A DNA stretch of 64,000 nt, from assembly GCA_036013505.1 (NCBI GenBank), contig CP107851.1, positions 5,912,501-5,976,500 on the forward strand. The letters are read 5' to 3'. Below, piece after piece: positions 39,484-48,700 of the stretch (position 1 is its first letter; the number at the start of each line of letters is the position of its first letter). This DNA comes from Streptomyces sp. NBC_00510 (lineage in GTDB: Bacteria; Actinomycetota; Actinomycetes; Streptomycetales; Streptomycetaceae). The notes under the pieces were generated by a model. The model ran no database searches, was not told where the DNA came from, and was given only the letters and a program-made list of their open reading frames with translations. A program made the position numbers and the translations under genes.

Positions 39484-41697
39484 TCAGGGGCGGACCGCCG
39501 GGGCGGGGGCGCGGCGCTCCGGGGGGAGGGGGGCCGGCTGGCCGCCGTCCTCGCCGAGGAAGACCCGCCGTACGACCCGCTCGGCGGCGTGGCCGTCGTC
39601 CCACGGGCAGAAGTGGGCCCGGAACGCGGCCCGCGACTGGGCCGAACGGGGGCCGCGCCAGGTGTCCGTGGTGAGGATGGACAGGAGTTCGTCCTCGCTC
39701 CGGGCGACCGGCCCGGGGGCTTCGGCGGTGATGTCGAAGTAGGTGCCGCGGGCGGCCCGGTAGGCCGTCCAGTCCTCGGCGTGGACCACGATCGGGCGGT
39801 CGAGGCCGGCGTAGTCGAACATCAGGGGGGAGTAGTCGGTCACCAGGGCGTCCGCCGCCAGGCACAGCTCTTGGACCGACGGGTGGGCGGAGACGTCCAG
39901 CACGGTGTCCGGCAGCCCCTCGGGGAGCGTGCCCGAGCCGCCGTGGCCGTCCGGTGCCCGGTACAGGACCACGTGGCCGGGGCCGAGTTCACGGGCCAGC
40001 CGGACCAGGTCGACGGGCGGGTGGAAGCCGCGCCGGTAGTCGCGGTGCGCGGGCGCGTACAGGATCGCGGTGGACTCCGGCGGGATGCCCAGCCGGGCCC
40101 GGATCCGCCGCACGTCGTCGGCGTCGGCGCGCAGCAGGACGTCGTTGCCGGGCCGCCCGTGCTCCAAGGTGGTGTAGCCGGCGGGGTAGGCCCGCTCCCA
40201 GACCACCGTCGAGTGCGGGTTGGCGGACAGGCAGAAGTCCCAGCGGTCGGTGTGGGCCAGCATCCGGGCGAAGTCCCGGCCCGCCGAGGCGGCCGGGTGT
40301 CCCTGGACGTCCAGGCCCGTGCGGCCGAGCGGGGTGCCCTGGTGGGTGTGGAGGTTCACCTGGCCGCGCCGCTTGCGGTAGGCGTGCGGGAAGTTGACGT
40401 CGTTGACCAGGTAGGTGGCGCGCGCCAGCGCCGTCCAGTACGCGGGCGAGCCGGGCTGGAGCCGGCGTACGCCGCGCGGCAGGGTGGCCGCGTACGCCGG
40501 GGTCGTGATCCACGCGGTGCGCAGGTGCGGGGCCAGGTCGCGGACGGCGGCCTCCAGGGCGGCGGGGTCGCCGCCGTAGCCGGCGTAGCGGCGGGCCGCG
40601 AAGACGGCGAGGTCCGGGTCCAGACGGCGCCGCCGCTGGATCCGGTAGTGCAGCCGCAGGCCCGCCTCCCGGGCCGCCCGGGCGGTGTCCTTCACCAGCC
40701 GCCGCAGCCTCCTGCGCAGCGCGTTGGCGGTGCGCACGGCGTCGAAGACCTGCCGCGCGCCGAGCCGCACGAGCAGCCGCCGGGTGCCGCCGGGGACGCC
40801 GTGCGGACGGGAGCCGGGCTCCTGCGGGCGGTAGCGGCGGAAGTGGACGCTGCAGCGCTGGAAGTAGACGCCACGGGCCGAGCGGGGAAGCCGCCCCGGG
40901 GTGTTGTAGACCGCCAGCAGGTGGTCGGTCATCCGGCTGAAGAGGGCGGCCCGCCAGCCGTCGAGGGCGGGGTTGCGGTCAAGGAAGGCGAAGACCCGGT
41001 CGTACTGGTCGAAGACGTCGAAGTGCCGGCTGCTGGTGGTGCGCAGGATGCTGCCCCGGCGGCGCTGCCGGTAGTGCACGCAGACCCGGTCGAGCACCGC
41101 GATGCTGCGGGCGGACAGCAGCAGGGGGTAGGTCCAGGGGACGTCCTCGTACCAGCCGGGCGGGAAGGCGAGGTCGCGGCGCTGGACGAACTCCCGCCGG
41201 TACGCCTTGTTCCAGGCGACCGGCAGCAGCCGCAGCAGCTCGGGCCGGTCGTCGAGGGGCCCGGCGGGGCGTGCGTCCTGGGCGAGCAGGGGGGCGCGCT
41301 GGTTGCGCACGACGCGGCCGTCCCAGTAGGTGCGGGCGTAGTCGTAGACCAGCACGTCCGGCTCGGCGGTCTCCTTCAGGCGGTCGGCGACGGCCTGAAG
41401 GGAGCCGGGCGCGAGGGTGTCGTCGCTGTCGAGGAAGAGCAGGTAGTCCCCGGTGGCGCGGGCCATCCCGGCGTTGCGGGCCGGGCCGAGGCCCACGTTC
41501 TCCTTCAGGTGCAGGACGGTCACCCTGCGGTCGCGGGCCGCGAAGCCGTCGAGGATGGCACCGCTCGCGTCCGGGGAGCGGTCGTCGACGGCGATCACCT
41601 CGAAGTCCGAGAAGCTCTGCCCGAGCACGGACTCCAGGCACTCGTGCAGGTAGGCCTGCACCTTGTGGGCGGGCACGATGACGCTGAACCGGGGCAA
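39484..41697 (-). CDS. GT2 fused to degenerate glycerophosphotransferase-like domain
   Basis: The 737-residue paralogue starts MPRFSVIVPAHKVQAYL and keeps an intact-looking GT2 domain (AVDDRSPDAS, LFLDSDDTLAP). In the C-terminal domain both conserved histidines are gone. The HHGTPLK motif of its neighbours reads HQGTPLG, with Gln453 where the others have His. The second motif reads YRAPDGH, with Pro582 in the histidine position. TDYSS is TDYSP. The overall domain is otherwise well aligned and full length, with no frameshift, so it is not a pseudogene by sequence. The second domain may be inactive, structural, or use another chemistry. A 17-bp inverted repeat lies just upstream of its start. 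Confidence 0.88.
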   Translation of the reverse strand: MPRFSVIVPAHKVQAYLHECLESVLGQSFSDFEVIAVDDRSPDASGAILDGFAARDRRVTVLHLKENVGLGPARNAGMARATGDYLLFLDSDDTLAPGSLQAVADRLKETAEPDVLVYDYARTYWDGRVVRNQRAPLLAQDARPAGPLDDRPELLRLLPVAWNKAYRREFVQRRDLAFPPGWYEDVPWTYPLLLSARSIAVLDRVCVHYRQRRRGSILRTTSSRHFDVFDQYDRVFAFLDRNPALDGWRAALFSRMTDHLLAVYNTPGRLPRSARGVYFQRCSVHFRRYRPQEPGSRPHGVPGGTRRLLVRLGARQVFDAVRTANALRRRLRRLVKDTARAAREAGLRLHYRIQRRRRLDPDLAVFAARRYAGYGGDPAALEAAVRDLAPHLRTAWITTPAYAATLPRGVRRLQPGSPAYWTALARATYLVNDVNFPHAYRKRRGQVNLHTHQGTPLGRTGLDVQGHPAASAGRDFARMLAHTDRWDFCLSANPHSTVVWERAYPAGYTTLEHGRPGNDVLLRADADDVRRIRARLGIPPESTAILYAPAHRDYRRGFHPPVDLVRLARELGPGHVVLYRAPDGHGGSGTLPEGLPDTVLDVSAHPSVQELCLAADALVTDYSPLMFDYAGLDRPIVVHAEDWTAYRAARGTYFDITAEAPGPVARSEDELLSILTTDTWRGPRSAQSRAAFRAHFCPWDDGHAAERVVRRVFLGEDGGQPAPLPPERRAPAPAVRP

Positions 41698-41721
41698 GGC
41701 AGCACATCCGTAATGTCGGCT

Positions 41722-41763
41722 TACGCGGCGTATGCCCGTTATATCCCGGGCATACGCCGCGTA
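41722..41763 (-). terminator. 17-bp perfect hairpin between ABC permease and glycosyltransferase gene
   Basis: TACGCGGCGTATGCCCG (41722-41738) is followed by an 8-base TTATATCC loop and the exact complement (41747-41763). It lies 57 bases after the permease stop and 25 bases before the next start. It is best read as a terminator, though an operator is possible. Confidence 0.65.
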
Positions 41764-41819
41764 CGGCGACCCGTCCGACGACGGAGTGTTGCCCCTCTGG
41801 CCTGCGGAGGGTCACGGGG

Positions 41820-42743
41820 TTACTTCACGGCGCCCGCCATGACGCCGGAGACGAACTGGCGCTGGAAGGCGAAGAAGACGACGAGCGGGACCACCATCGA
41901 CACGAAGGCCCCCGGTGCCAGGACGTCGATGTTGTTGCCGAACTGCCGGACCTGCTGCTGCAGCGCGACCGTGATGGGCTGCGAGCCGCTGTTGGAGAAG
42001 ATCAGCGCCACCAGCATGTCGTTCCACACCCACAGGAACTGGAAGATGCCGAGCGAGGCGATCGCCGGGCCGCCCAGCGGCATGATCACGGTGGCGAACA
42101 GCCGCAGCTCGCCCGCGCCGTCCAGCCGGGCCGCCTCCAGCAGCTCCCGCGGGATCTCCGCGAAGAAGTTGCGCAGCAGGAAGACGGCGAACGGCAGGCC
42201 GAAGCCGACGTGGAAGAGCACCACGCCGATGATGTCGCCGAAGATCCCGATCTCCCCGAACAGCTTCGCCACCGGGATGAGCGCGATCTGCACCGGCACC
42301 ACCAGCAGCCCCACCACCACGAGGAACAGCCAGTCCCGGCCCGGGAACTCCATCCAGGCGAAGGCGTAGCCCGCCAGCGCCCCGATCACCACCACCAGCA
42401 GCGTGGCCGGCACCGTGATCAGGGCGGTGTTGACCAGCGAGGAGGTGACGGCGTCGTTGCCGAGCAGTTCCCGGTAGTTGGTGACGGTCAGCTGCGAGGG
42501 CGTGGTGAACACCTTCCACCAGCCGGAGTCGGCGATGTCCACCGGCCCCCGGAAGGAGGAGATCAGCAGCCCCACGGTCGGCATCAGCCAGAACAGGGCC
42601 ACCAGCACCAGGAACACCCGCAGCACCCCGCCGCCGGTGCGGGCCGCCACCCGCGAGGCGAAGGACTGCCGGGCGGCGGCCGCGGTGGCCCGCGCCTCGG
42701 CGGGGCGGCCCGCCGGTTCCGCTGTGCCTGCGACGGTCGTCAT
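41820..42743 (-). CDS. Carbohydrate ABC transporter permease (second membrane subunit)
   Basis: The 307-residue MalG-type permease has six hydrophobic helices, starting with VLRVFLVLVALFWLMPTVGL. The EAA loop, ELLEAARLDGAGELRLFATVIMPL, contacts the ATPase. The ATG at 42741-42743 overlaps the stop of the upstream permease gene as ATGA, so translation is coupled. It is the last gene of the binding protein-permease-permease operon. There is no ATPase gene here; Streptomyces sugar importers of this class share the MsiK ATPase encoded elsewhere. Confidence 0.93.
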   Translation of the reverse strand: MTTVAGTAEPAGRPAEARATAAAARQSFASRVAARTGGGVLRVFLVLVALFWLMPTVGLLISSFRGPVDIADSGWWKVFTTPSQLTVTNYRELLGNDAVTSSLVNTALITVPATLLVVVIGALAGYAFAWMEFPGRDWLFLVVVGLLVVPVQIALIPVAKLFGEIGIFGDIIGVVLFHVGFGLPFAVFLLRNFFAEIPRELLEAARLDGAGELRLFATVIMPLGGPAIASLGIFQFLWVWNDMLVALIFSNSGSQPITVALQQQVRQFGNNIDVLAPGAFVSMVVPLVVFFAFQRQFVSGVMAGAVK

Positions 42744-44089
42744 CGTCGGGCCTCCCTGCGCAGTCGGCGGATGTTGAAGACCATGACCGGGACGACCAGC
42801 AGCAGCAGGACCACACCGATCGCGCTGCCCACGCCCTGGTCGTTGCCGGCCCCGAAGGAGGACAGGTACAGCTGCAGGGCCAGGACGTTGGCCTCGTCCT
42901 TGGAGGTGTCGGGCGCGACGATGTAGACCAGGTCGAAGATCTTCATCACGTTGATCATGAGCGTCACGACGACCACGACCAGCACCGGCGCCAGCAGCGG
43001 CACGGTGATCCTGCGGAAGACCTGCCACTCGTTGGCGCCGTCGATGCGCGCCGCCTCCATCAGCTCCCGCGGCACCCCCGCCAGGCCCGCCGCGATGAGC
43101 ACCATGGCGAAGCCCGCCCACATCCACAGGTACGACCCGATGATGGCGGGCGTCACCAGGGTGGGGCCGAGCCAGTCGACACCGTTGTACGGCTCCGCGA
43201 AGTTCGACGCCGGCAGCCGCAGTTGGGCCCCGGCCGCCGAGGCGGGCAGCGCGAAGGTGCCGTCCGTGCCGGAGGTGGCCGAGGCCACCACCCGTCCGTC
43301 GCGCACAGCCTCGACCTTGACGCCCTCCAGCGCCTTCTCACCGGCGTCGATCACCCCGGGCTCGCCGCCGCCGCCCGGCTTGAAGTCCAGCCACACGGTG
43401 CCGGTCACCCCGGGGCCCGCGGCGGCCTGCCGGGCGTCCGCGGTGCCCGCGGGGAGCTTCGCCGCGGGGATGCCGATCAGCGGCAGCCCGACCGCCGTCC
43501 CCTGCCCGGCGGCGTCCCGCGTGGTGTACGAGCCCCCTCCCGAGGCCGCCAGCGAGCCGTTCGGCCGCGGCCGGGCCCCGGGGTACGCCGAGGACTCGGC
43601 GAAGGTGTCGTGGACACCGACGACGACCGCGTTGGCCGCGCCGCGCGCCGGGTCCTGCTCGTAGACCAGCCGGAAGATGATCCCGGCCGCCAGCATCGAG
43701 ATCGCCATCGGCATGAAGACGACCAGCTTGAAGGCGGTGCCCCAGCTCACCCGCTCGGTGAGCACGGCGAAGACCAGCCCGAGGGCCGTGGCCAGCACCG
43801 GCGCCACGACCACCCAGACCGCGGTGTTGCGCAGCGCCGTCAGGGTGCTGTCGTCGCTGAAGACCGAGGCGTAGTTGTGCAGGCCGACGAAACCCGAGCC
43901 GGCCCTGTCGAACAGGCTGCGCCAGGTGGTGTACCCGATCGGGTACACCACCAGCGCGCCCAGCAGCACCAGCGCGGGCAGCAGGAACAGTCCCGCCACC
44001 CAGCGCCGGGTGCCCATGACGCTCCTGCCCGGGGCGGAGGGAGCGCCGCCGGGAGCGGCCGGCCCCTTCGCCGTGGCCGCCGTCGCCAT
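42740..44089 (-). CDS. Carbohydrate ABC transporter permease with extracytoplasmic SdrD-B-like insertion
   Basis: The 449-residue MalF-type permease is about 150 residues longer than usual. The first three helices lie at about residues 30-140. An insertion of about 155 residues (about 145-300) comes next, then the remaining helices with the EAA loop ELMEAARIDGANEWQVFRRI. Within the insertion, TGTVWLDFKPGGGGEPGV...GEKALEGVKVEAVRDG...TDGTFALP resembles an SdrD B-like/prealbumin-like repeat, a cell-surface fold. By topology it should face outside, where the binding lipoprotein docks. It starts 9 bases after the binding-protein stop. The role of the insertion is unknown. Confidence 0.9.
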   Translation of the reverse strand: MATAATAKGPAAPGGAPSAPGRSVMGTRRWVAGLFLLPALVLLGALVVYPIGYTTWRSLFDRAGSGFVGLHNYASVFSDDSTLTALRNTAVWVVVAPVLATALGLVFAVLTERVSWGTAFKLVVFMPMAISMLAAGIIFRLVYEQDPARGAANAVVVGVHDTFAESSAYPGARPRPNGSLAASGGGSYTTRDAAGQGTAVGLPLIGIPAAKLPAGTADARQAAAGPGVTGTVWLDFKPGGGGEPGVIDAGEKALEGVKVEAVRDGRVVASATSGTDGTFALPASAAGAQLRLPASNFAEPYNGVDWLGPTLVTPAIIGSYLWMWAGFAMVLIAAGLAGVPRELMEAARIDGANEWQVFRRITVPLLAPVLVVVVVTLMINVMKIFDLVYIVAPDTSKDEANVLALQLYLSSFGAGNDQGVGSAIGVVLLLLVVPVMVFNIRRLRREARR

Positions 44090-44098
44090 CGTGGCCGC

Positions 44099-45484
44099 CT
44101 AGCCGGCGTACGCCTTGGCGGCGTCCGCTTCCAGCTTGGCCTGCGTGCCGGCGACGTCGGAGGGGTTCCTCAGGAAGTCCTGCAGGTCCTTCCACTCGCC
44201 CTTGCCCGCGGTGCCGCCGAAGGCCGCCGGGGCCTGGTCGGACATGTCAAAGCGGAAGTCGTCGCCCGCCGCGACCAGGCCCTGGGCGATCGACCGCGAG
44301 ACCTCGTCCGGGTACGCCGACAGGTCCAGCGACTTGTTCGGCGAGACGAAGCCGCCCGAGGAGGCCCACACCTTCGCCGCGTCGGTGGAGGCGAGGAAGG
44401 TCAGCAGCGCCTGCGCGCCCTTGTTGTCCTTCAGCGCCACGGCGACGTCACCGCCGCTGACCACCGGCGCCTTGCCGGAGCCCACCGCGGGGAAGGGGAA
44501 GACCTTGGCGTCCTCGCCCACCTTCGCCTTGGTGTTGTCGCCGATGAACGCGCCGACGAAGTCGCCCTCGTAGACCATGCCGGCCTTCGGCGGGTTGCCG
44601 GTGAAGGTCTGCGTCACGGACTTCGGGAAGTCGGTCTTGAGCGCGCCGCTCTGCCCGCCGGCGATCAGGTCCTTCTTGCCGAAGAGCTGGGCGAGGGTGG
44701 TGAGCGCGTCCTTCACCGAGGGGTCGGTCCACTTGATCTTGTGCTCGGCCAGCTGGTCGTACTTCTCCGGCCCGGCCTGGGAGAGGTAGATGTTCTCGAA
44801 CCAGTCGGTGAGGGTCCAGCCGTCCGCGCCGCCGACCGATACCGGGGGAGTGCCCGACTCGAAGAGGGTCTCGGCGGTCTGGAGGAAGTCGTCCCAGGTA
44901 CCCGGCGGTTCGGCGACCCCGGCGTTCTCGAAGGCCGCGGTGTTGTACCAGACCAGCGACTTGTTGGCGGCCTTGGCGTAGACGCCGTACTGCTTGCCCT
45001 GGTACGCGCCCAGGTCCTTCCAGCCCGTGGTGAAGTTCTTGTCGAGCTGCGCTTGGACGTCGGAGGAGAGCGGCTTCAGCCAGCCCTTCTGCGCGAACTG
45101 CCGTAACACGCCGACCTGCGGGAGGAACGCCACGTCCGGCGGCTGGCCGCCCTCGATCTTCGTACCGAGGAAGGTGGAGACGTTGTCGCCGGTGGGCACG
45201 AAGCCGACCTCGGCCCCGGTGCGCTGGGTGAACTCGTCCAGCACCTTCTGGAAGTTCTTCTGCTCCGGCCCGGTCCACACCGCCGCGACCTCGAGCTTCT
45301 GGCCCTTGAGGTCCGGCAGCGAGACGCTCCCGCTGCCACCGGAACTGCTCCGGCCCCCACCGGGGTCGCCCTTGTCGTCGTCGCCTCCACCGCACCCGGC
45401 GGCCGTCAGCGCCAGGGCGGCCGTCGCCACGGCGGCGATGACCGCTTCGCGTGTACGTCGCGTGCGCCTGCTGGATGTCCGCAT
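44099..45484 (-). CDS. Extracellular solute-binding lipoprotein (carbohydrate ABC importer)
   Basis: The 461-residue lipoprotein has a twin-Arg-rich N-terminus, a hydrophobic stretch and the lipobox TAAGC (Cys31). A Gly/Ser/Asp linker follows, then a family-1 solute-binding domain (VWTGPEQKNFQKVLDEFTQR, ALKDNKGAQALLTFLAS). The probable ligand is an oligosaccharide or glycoside, inferred from family only. I chose the ATG at 45482-45484; another in-frame ATG lies 12 bases upstream. It is the first gene of the importer operon, followed by the two permeases. No sugar-responsive regulator gene is adjacent. Confidence 0.9.
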   Translation of the reverse strand: MRTSSRRTRRTREAVIAAVATAALALTAAGCGGGDDDKGDPGGGRSSSGGSGSVSLPDLKGQKLEVAAVWTGPEQKNFQKVLDEFTQRTGAEVGFVPTGDNVSTFLGTKIEGGQPPDVAFLPQVGVLRQFAQKGWLKPLSSDVQAQLDKNFTTGWKDLGAYQGKQYGVYAKAANKSLVWYNTAAFENAGVAEPPGTWDDFLQTAETLFESGTPPVSVGGADGWTLTDWFENIYLSQAGPEKYDQLAEHKIKWTDPSVKDALTTLAQLFGKKDLIAGGQSGALKTDFPKSVTQTFTGNPPKAGMVYEGDFVGAFIGDNTKAKVGEDAKVFPFPAVGSGKAPVVSGGDVAVALKDNKGAQALLTFLASTDAAKVWASSGGFVSPNKSLDLSAYPDEVSRSIAQGLVAAGDDFRFDMSDQAPAAFGGTAGKGEWKDLQDFLRNPSDVAGTQAKLEADAAKAYAG

Positions 45485-45614
45485 CTGCCTGCCCATCCCC
45501 TCAGCGCGGACCCGCGCCGCGGTGGCAGCCCGCCGCATGGCCGTGGCAGCTGCGCCGGGCGTCCCGTCCCCGCGTCATCCGCTGTTCCGCGTTCAGTCCT
45601 ACGCCCTGTCTGAT

Positions 45615-45648
45615 AACCGCCGCAATAGCGCCTCAGCGCACGGCGGTT
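45615..45648 (-). terminator. Inverted repeat after the FHA/FtsK-like gene
   Basis: AACCGCCG (45615-45622) and CGGCGGTT (45641-45648) are exact complements, with an inner GCGC-CTCA-GCGC hairpin. It lies 56 bases after the FHA gene stop and 130 bases before the binding-protein start. Terminator is favoured, but it could be an operator of the importer operon. Confidence 0.5.
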
Positions 45649-45703
45649 GGATCGTGACCTTCATGTGACCGGCGGTGCGGCCGGCGCAGGGGACCGGGAG
45701 GGC

Positions 45704-48700
45704 TCAGAGCAGCGGCGGCACCGGATCGGCCGCCGCGGACTCCGCGGCACGCTGCAGGGCACTGGCCAGCAGGGCGAGGTCGGTGGGGCCGTTGCCCAGT
45801 TCGCGGACCGGGCGGCGGGTCGGCGGATCGCCCATGCGCTCCCATTCCAGCGGGACCACCGTGGGCCGGAGGGTCGCCGTACGCGGGATCCGGCCACTGA
45901 CCCGTCCGGCCTGGAAGGCCGTGACCGCTCCGTCCGGCCGGCGCAGGTAACCCCGGCCCGGCAGGGCGTCGTCGACGGTCGCCGGCTCCTCGACGGCGAC
46001 CAACAGGGCGGCCGACTCCGGCTCCTCGGTGCGCAGCGCGATCCGCAGCCGCGCCGCGTCGTCGGTGTCGGTGCCCGCGGTGCGCTCCGGGCGGCCGGTC
46101 GCGGCGACCAGGTGGACGCCGAGACGCTCGCCGTCGCGTGCCACGCCCTCCAGGGCGCGGACCACCGAGCCCGCGGCGGGCCGGCCGGGACTGCCCAGCG
46201 CGGGGGCGACCAGGACGTCGAAGTCGTCCACCACGACGACCAGCCGGGGCAGCGGCTCGGTGGTGCGGGTCCGCACCCGCACCGCGCCGCGCACCTGCGG
46301 GTCGGCGGCACCGGCCGGGGCGTGGCCCGGCTCCACCTGGCGGGGCACCGCGGGCAGCCGGCGGCGCTCGTGCCACTGCGCGAAGTCGCCCCCGTCCAGC
46401 AGCTCGTCACGGCGCCTCAGCTCCGCCGTGAGCGCCTGCGCGAACTCGCGCATCCGCACCGGGTCGGAGGCGGACAGATAGGTGGAGACGTGCGGGAGGT
46501 CGGTGCAGGTGCGCAGCCCCTCGCCGCGCTCCGACCCGGCGCCGTCGACGAGGACCAGGGCCAGCCGGTCCGGCCGCTCGCCCGCGGACAGGGCGGCGGC
46601 CACCGAACGCAGCAGTTCGGTCTTGCCGGAGCCCGCGGCGCCGCCGACCAGCAGGTGCGGTCCCTCGCCGACCAGGTCGACCAGGACCCGGCCCTCCGGG
46701 CCGGCGCCCAGGACCGCCGCGGCCGCACCGCCGGAGGGAGCGGGCTCGGCCCAGCGGGTCGCGATCTTCGCCGGGGTGGCGAGCGCCAGGTCCAGCTCGT
46801 CCAGCAGCCGGGCCGTGGGCGGCAGCGCGGAGCGCGTACGGCGGGGCGCGGCGGCGTCGCCCTCCCGCAGCGGGGCGAGGGCGCGCGCGAAACGCTCGGC
46901 CCAGGCCGCCGACACCGCCTCCATGGTCATGTGCTCCGGCCCGTGCGGCTCCATCCGCAGCGTCGTCGCGACGTCGCCCTCCAGTACGGCGACGGCACCG
47001 CACCCGGCGGCCAGCCGCTCCGGGCTCTCGGCCAGGCACAGCAGGTGCACCCCGACCGACGGGCCGGCGGCCGCGATGCGGCCGGTGGCCTCGCGCAGAT
47101 AGGCCGAGCCCGGGTCGCCGTCCACCACCAGCAGGGTGTACGGGCCCTCGCGGCGTGCCGCGGCCTCGGCCACCTCCTCCGGCGAGGCGGTCGCCCAGCC
47201 CGTGCCGAGCGGGCCCTCCTCGATGCGCCGGACCACCTCGGACACGCGGGCCTCCGCCTGCTCCCGGTCCGTGGCGGTGAGCAACCGGCAGTCCTGGCCG
47301 TGCGCCGGGCGCAGATGCGGCAGCCAGTTCAGCCACCCCCACTCCTCGGCCCGCTGTTCGGCGGGACGGGAGCGGTCGGCGTTGACCAGGACGACCTCCA
47401 GCACGCCGGGCGGGTGCAGGGCGCACAGCTGGGCGATCACGGCCCGGGCCAGCCCGGACAGCCGGGGGCGCGGTCCGGCGAGGCCCAGCACATGGGTGTG
47501 CGGGTCGCGCAGGTCGACGGTGAACGGCACGGCGGGCAGCGTCCGGAAGCCGTCCTCGGCGGTCAGGTCGGCGGTGCCGAGCCGGACCGTGAGCAGGTCG
47601 GGATGGCCGAGGGCGCGCTCCCACAGCCGCGGGCCCGGCCCGAGCGCGGTGAGCAGGACGGCCGCGGGATCGGGCCAGCGCTCGCGCAGCGCGGCGGCGT
47701 CGGCCTGGTCGTACGTCGTCCCGCCGCCCCCGGGGCCGTCGGCGCCCGGGGCGCCGCGTCCGGCCGCCAGGCGCCTGGCCCAGCCCCCTATGGCCCCGGC
47801 CATCCGGCTGCCGGCCTCCGCGGCCTTCCCGCCGCCGCGGCGGCCCTGGGGCAGCGCGACCGTGCGGGTCTGCTCGGACAGGCCGCGCTGCGGGGTGTCC
47901 CGTCGGGCCGGGGTGCCCGGTGCGCCCTCCGCCGGCCCCGGTCCGGGCGCGGGAGCGGCGAGGGCGTCCACGCCGACGTTCCCGGCGCCGGTGCCGGTGG
48001 TCGTCGGACCGTCGGCGGGCACCGCGTCCCGGGCGGCGGGCCGCTCCCCGGTGCCGTCGGCGGGACGGGCGGGACGCCAGGTCGCCACGGGGCCGCTGTC
48101 CGGCCAGGAGGTCGGGGGGAGGGACACCTGGAGGTGCCCCTCGGCGTCGGGGACGGCGGGGACGGAGGCGGGCGGCGGGGGGACGGCCGAGCCCGGGGGC
48201 GTGGGCTCCAGCCGGAGGGTCGACTCGCCGATCCGCAGCAGCGTGCCGGCGGGGAAGGGGACCGCGCGCTCGCCCACGGGAGCCCCGTCGAGGGTGGTGC
48301 CGTTGGTGGAGCCGAGGTCGACGACGGTGACCCGGCCCTCGCCGTCCACCGTGATGGCACAGTGCAGCCGTGAGACGTCGGGGTCGTCCAGCGGGACGTC
48401 CGCGTCCGCGGACCGGCCGACCCGGATCCGGCCGCCCTGCAGCAGGTGGACGCCGCCCGCGTCGGGCCCGCCGACGACGTGCAGCCGGGCGGCGGCCGTG
48501 GGACGGCCGCCGTCGTGCCCGTCGGCGGGGGAGTGCAGCGACAGGACGGCGCCGTCGAGCAGGGGCGGCACGCCGAGGACGGCGGTGGCCGGGTCCAGGC
48601 GCTCGGCGCCCGCGTACAGCGGGGGTGTGGACTTGCCGGCCCGCGCGGGCTGGCCGGAGCCGCCCGAACCGGACGCGAGGGCGCCGGCCACGGCACTCAG

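Noticed and set aside
39484..41697. Calling the degenerate fusion gene a pseudogene
   Set aside because: The frame is complete with no stop or shift, third-position G/C bias is kept, and its GT2 domain is intact. Only active-site residues of the second domain differ.
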